A DNA stretch of 35,977 nucleotides from a bacterium (GTDB lineage: Bacteria > Planctomycetota > Planctomycetia > Kolteriales > Kolteriaceae), in assembly GCA_019748235.1 (NCBI GenBank), contig JAIEPU010000240.1, forward strand, positions 1 to 35,977. Direction: 5' to 3'. Below the pieces are notes generated by a model. The model had not been told where the DNA came from. It worked only from the letters and a program-made list of their open reading frames with translations, and ran no database searches. Both the position numbers and the translations under genes were made by a program. Within the stretch, counting starts at the first letter, position 1. The number at the start of each line of letters is the position of its first letter. Of this stretch, positions 33,735-35,977 are shown piece by piece.

Positions 33735-34499
33735 ATGTCAGGCTCTTTCCTATTTTGCCGATCCTGCCATTTCGCGGCATTGAAAGCTTGCGGACTCATT
33801 CTTGCTGGCTCGGTCCTCTTCACCGGCGGATGCAAGTCGAAAACCGGTCAAACAAACTCTGTCTCAATGAAACCACCGTTACTAGCCCATGGCGGGTCCG
33901 ACGGCGCGCCTTACCGCGTTGGCGCTGGTGACATTCTTCTCGTGGCGCCAGTCAAGGGAGGCGAGCCGATCCGCGCCGAAGTCTCGCTGGACGGGACACT
34001 TCGCATCCCGGGAATCGACCCGATGAATGTTGACGGCCTGACATGCCCCGAAATCGCGGACTATTTCTCGGCGTATGAGAACGTCCACGTCGAAGTGGCG
34101 GAATACAAGAGCCAGCACATTCTCGTTTCAGGGATTTTCCCAGAAAAAGCTCCACGACCGATCACCTATCACGGCCCGGAATCGATTGAAAATCTGATCA
34201 GCCGGATTGGTTGTCCTGAATGCCAGCGTGGTTACCGCGTAAGAGTTGTTCGTCCAAGCCAGAAACTTGGGGGGGAGCCGCAGATCTTCGCCGAGGAAAT
34301 TGACGTCCGCGGGCATCGAGAGACTGACAAGGAACCCATCGTGATTGAACCGGGAGACTACGTCTACGTTGAAAAGGATCTCGGCCGTAAAGGGCCCCTG
34401 ACACTCATGACCGACTCGGACTTCTATGCGAAGTCATTCGGATATTTGAAGCGGATCCGATTGGCACAGGCCAATGAAGAACTCGAGTCCAAAAACTAG
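33735..34499 (+). CDS. Polysaccharide export lipoprotein (Wza/Poly_export type)
   Basis: A 254-residue outer-membrane or periplasmic lipoprotein. The signal peptide ends in a lipobox, L-F-T-G-G-C, with lipidated Cys33. The Poly_export domain starts at about residue 62 (Y-R-V-G-A-G-D-I-L-L-V) and includes V-S-L-D-G-T-L-R-I-P-G-I. An SLBB-like segment follows, with I-L-V-S-G-I-F-P-E-K-A-P-R and E-N-L-I-S-R-I-G-C-P-E-C. Then P-I-V-I-E-P-G-D-Y-V-Y-V-E closes the second beta domain. It is shorter than E. coli Wza. Wza-like proteins form the outer-membrane channel for capsule or exopolysaccharide. ATG 33735 has GGGAG five bases upstream; the GTG at 33720 is unlikely. No capsule cluster is adjacent. 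Confidence 0.88.
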   Translation: MSGSFLFCRSCHFAALKACGLILAGSVLFTGGCKSKTGQTNSVSMKPPLLAHGGSDGAPYRVGAGDILLVAPVKGGEPIRAEVSLDGTLRIPGIDPMNVDGLTCPEIADYFSAYENVHVEVAEYKSQHILVSGIFPEKAPRPITYHGPESIENLISRIGCPECQRGYRVRVVRPSQKLGGEPQIFAEEIDVRGHRETDKEPIVIEPGDYVYVEKDLGRKGPLTLMTDSDFYAKSFGYLKRIRLAQANEELESKN

Positions 34500-34580
34500 C
34501 GAACGGGCCTCCACCATTCTCTTCATCGAGCATTGCAGCTACTGAAGAACACCTATCTCCATCCAAACAATTCGAATTCG

Positions 34581-35603
34581 TTAGTGTCGCCGCAATAATC
34601 CTCCCGCGGCATCGAGATCAAGCGAATCGAATTCACCCCGTCGGAACTTCTCCACCGCGACCGCTCCCATCGCGGCATTGTCTGTGCAGAGCGCCAGCGG
34701 CGGAATGACGAGAGTGATCTTTTCTCGCTTGGCCATTTCTTCGAGTGCCGAGCGAAATGCTCCATTCGCCGCGACGCCGCCCCCGACGCAAAGAACCTTT
34801 ACATCGAACTGACGCAGGGCCCGCCGAGCCTTTTCCACCAGCACTCGAATGACCGCGTGTTGAAAGCTGGCAGCAAGGTCCGCAACCTCATTGTCCGGCA
34901 ACTCACGATCGCTTCGGCGCGTGTTCTGTCCATACGCCTTATAAAGCACAGCCGTCTTCAAACCACTGAAACTGAAGTCGAGATTTCCATCTTCCATCAA
35001 CGACCGGGGAAAATCGTGTGCTTTGGGATCTCCGCTTCGGGCGAGCCGTTCGATGTTCGGACCACCGGGATAGGGAAGCTTTAAGATACTCGCTACCTTG
35101 TCGAAAGCTTCGCCGGCGGCATCGTCAATCGTTGAACCAATGAGTTCCAGTTCGGTGGCCGACAGGCAATGAAAGAGATTCGTGTGCCCACCGCTGACGA
35201 CCATGCCGATGCACGGGAAGACAGGTTCGGGGTGAATCATCTGGCACGCGTAAATGTGCCCTTCGAGATGGTTGACTCCGAGCAGCGGGATTTCCTGCGC
35301 GACGCAGATTGCCTTTGCCGCCGCGAGTCCGACGAGAATGGAACCGACGAGGCCCGGCGTATAGGCCACCGCCACCGCGCTCAAGTCAGCCATTCGGACA
35401 TTCGCCTTGGTGAGCGCTTCGTCGATCACGGGCAGGATTCGCTCAACATGAGCGCGGCTTGCGATTTCTGGGACGACACCGCCATACCTGACATGGAGTT
35501 CCGCCTGAGTTGCCACCACGCTCGAAAGAATGTGTGCCTCGTCGGAGAAAACCGCGGCTGCCGTTTCGTCGCATGTTGTCTCGATGCCAAGAATGAGTGC
35601 CAT
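34581..35603 (-). CDS. tsaD: tRNA threonylcarbamoyladenosine synthase subunit TsaD
   Basis: A 340-residue universal enzyme that transfers threonylcarbamoyl to A37 of ANN-decoding tRNAs, working with TsaB, TsaE and TsaC. The family motifs are all present: G-I-E-T-T-C-D-E-T at the N-terminus, the metal-binding N-H-L-E-G-H in the middle, V-S-G-G-H-T-N-L, A-A-G-E-A-F-D-K-V, F-S-G-L-K-T-A, and G-G-G-V-A-A-N near the C-terminal third. The length is normal. The partners are not in the window. The gene converges on the export lipoprotein gene with an 81-base gap. No strong Shine-Dalgarno precedes ATG 35603. Confidence 0.97.
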   Translation of the reverse strand: MALILGIETTCDETAAAVFSDEAHILSSVVATQAELHVRYGGVVPEIASRAHVERILPVIDEALTKANVRMADLSAVAVAYTPGLVGSILVGLAAAKAICVAQEIPLLGVNHLEGHIYACQMIHPEPVFPCIGMVVSGGHTNLFHCLSATELELIGSTIDDAAGEAFDKVASILKLPYPGGPNIERLARSGDPKAHDFPRSLMEDGNLDFSFSGLKTAVLYKAYGQNTRRSDRELPDNEVADLAASFQHAVIRVLVEKARRALRQFDVKVLCVGGGVAANGAFRSALEEMAKREKITLVIPPLALCTDNAAMGAVAVEKFRRGEFDSLDLDAAGGLLRRH

Positions 35604-35693
35604 GGGAATTGTTGTTCTTTATCGGAAGAGAACGATTTTTGATCACGATACGAATCGGATGGCCGACGCCATCACGCTTAGGCGGGAATCAAA

Positions 35694-35721
35694 GCGGCAT
35701 GAGCCGTTGAGCTCATACCGC
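35694..35721 (-). terminator. Possible terminator of the right-edge gene
   Basis: A GCGG/ATGAGC arm pairs with GCTCAT/CCGC across a six-base loop, with one mismatch. It lies about ten bases past the stop of the gene at the right edge. On the minus strand it is followed by TTTGATT. Confidence 0.5.
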
Positions 35722-35731
35722 CAAAGCGAGG

Positions 35732-35977
35732 CTAGGCCGCTGTCTTGGCGGGCTCGTTGAGCTTCTGACGCAAGTATTCAATCGCCTTTTCCAACTGCAC
35801 GTCATGGAACTCCTTCTTCGGCTCGGACTTTGTCTCGGCCTTCGGCCCCTCGGGTTTCGGCTCGTCCTTGGGAGTCGAGGTTTCCACAGGCTTTTCCTGC
35901 TTAGGCTCTTCCACCTTCTCCGTCGGCTTTGATTCGCCCGAGGCATCGGCTTTCTGTTCGGCAGGCGGATTTTCCGG
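35732..35977 (-). CDS. C-terminal end of a protein, possibly an S41 peptidase (partial)
   Basis: The frame is open from the right edge to a TAG stop and encodes about 81 residues. The first 50 are a proline-, lysine- and glutamate-rich linker (K-P-T-E-K-V, then P-K-P-E-G-P-K-A-E-T-K). The last part, D-V-Q-L-E-K-A-I-E-Y-L-R-Q-K-L, resembles the C-terminal helix of planctomycete S41 (CtpA-type) carboxy-terminal processing peptidases. The catalytic part is outside the window, so this assignment is an inference from a short match. The composition suggests an exported protein with a disordered linker. Confidence 0.55.
   Translation of the reverse strand, partial: PENPPAEQKADASGESKPTEKVEEPKQEKPVETSTPKDEPKPEGPKAETKSEPKKEFHDVQLEKAIEYLRQKLNEPAKTAA

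Noticed and set aside
1-35977. A prophage, integrative element, CRISPR array or tRNA gene.
   Set aside because: No integrase, transposase, phage structural gene, regular direct-repeat array or tRNA cloverleaf was seen on either strand by eye; a tRNAscan or CRISPR finder run would be decisive.

Overview
The window is a stretch of planctomycete chromosome of about 55% GC (by eye). The lineage call rests on a characteristic gene mix: a DUF1501 protein with a Tat signal, a type II secretion-like prepilin protein of the DUF1559 family, two iduronate-2-sulfatase-type sulfatases with the FGly motif, a beta-strand-repeat protein with a PEP-CTERM-like tail, and a diheme cytochrome. The genus cannot be told from the sequence alone. 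I saw no tRNA, rRNA, CRISPR array, integrase or transposase.

Layout. 1-2404 (minus): a CheY-like receiver protein overlaps an RluA-type pseudouridine synthase, followed by a secreted protein of unknown function that runs off the left edge. 2891-3982 (minus): a CNNM/DUF21-CBS membrane protein. 4386-8796 (plus): a compact ABC cluster (ATPase, permease, ATPase, permease) followed by rdgB. 8839-12354 (minus): dnaE, whose PHP domain looks metal-dead. 12355-12759: an intergenic region with a REPIN-like palindrome and a 23-bp direct repeat. 12760-15001 (plus): exonuclease III with a C-terminal extension, then lgt with an insert. 15178-18123 (plus): DUF1501 protein and diheme cytochrome c. 18257-19894 (minus): PEP-CTERM beta-strand protein. 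19895-20736: an 842-bp divergent intergenic region rich in ACGTCA half-sites. 20737-25034 (plus): DUF1559 protein and two sulfatases. 25054-31850 (minus): five tightly packed genes, in transcription order YhaO-like nuclease, YhaN-like Rad50/SbcC-type ATPase, arylamine N-acetyltransferase-like protein, DUF4416 protein, and 3-methyladenine DNA glycosylase. 32071-33426 (minus): a GlmM/ManB-type mutase. 33735-34499 (plus): a Wza-type polysaccharide export lipoprotein. 34581-35603 (minus): tsaD. 35732-35977 (minus): the C-terminal end of a protein that runs off the right edge.

Most of the window is housekeeping: DNA replication and repair, nucleotide pool cleaning, tRNA modification and envelope biogenesis. 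The best candidate for an undescribed functional unit is the minus-strand run 31850-25054. It joins a SbcCD-like nuclease/ATPase pair to an alkylation-repair glycosylase through an acetyltransferase-like enzyme and a DUF4416 protein, with overlapping or near-overlapping junctions. That link is inferred from gene order only.
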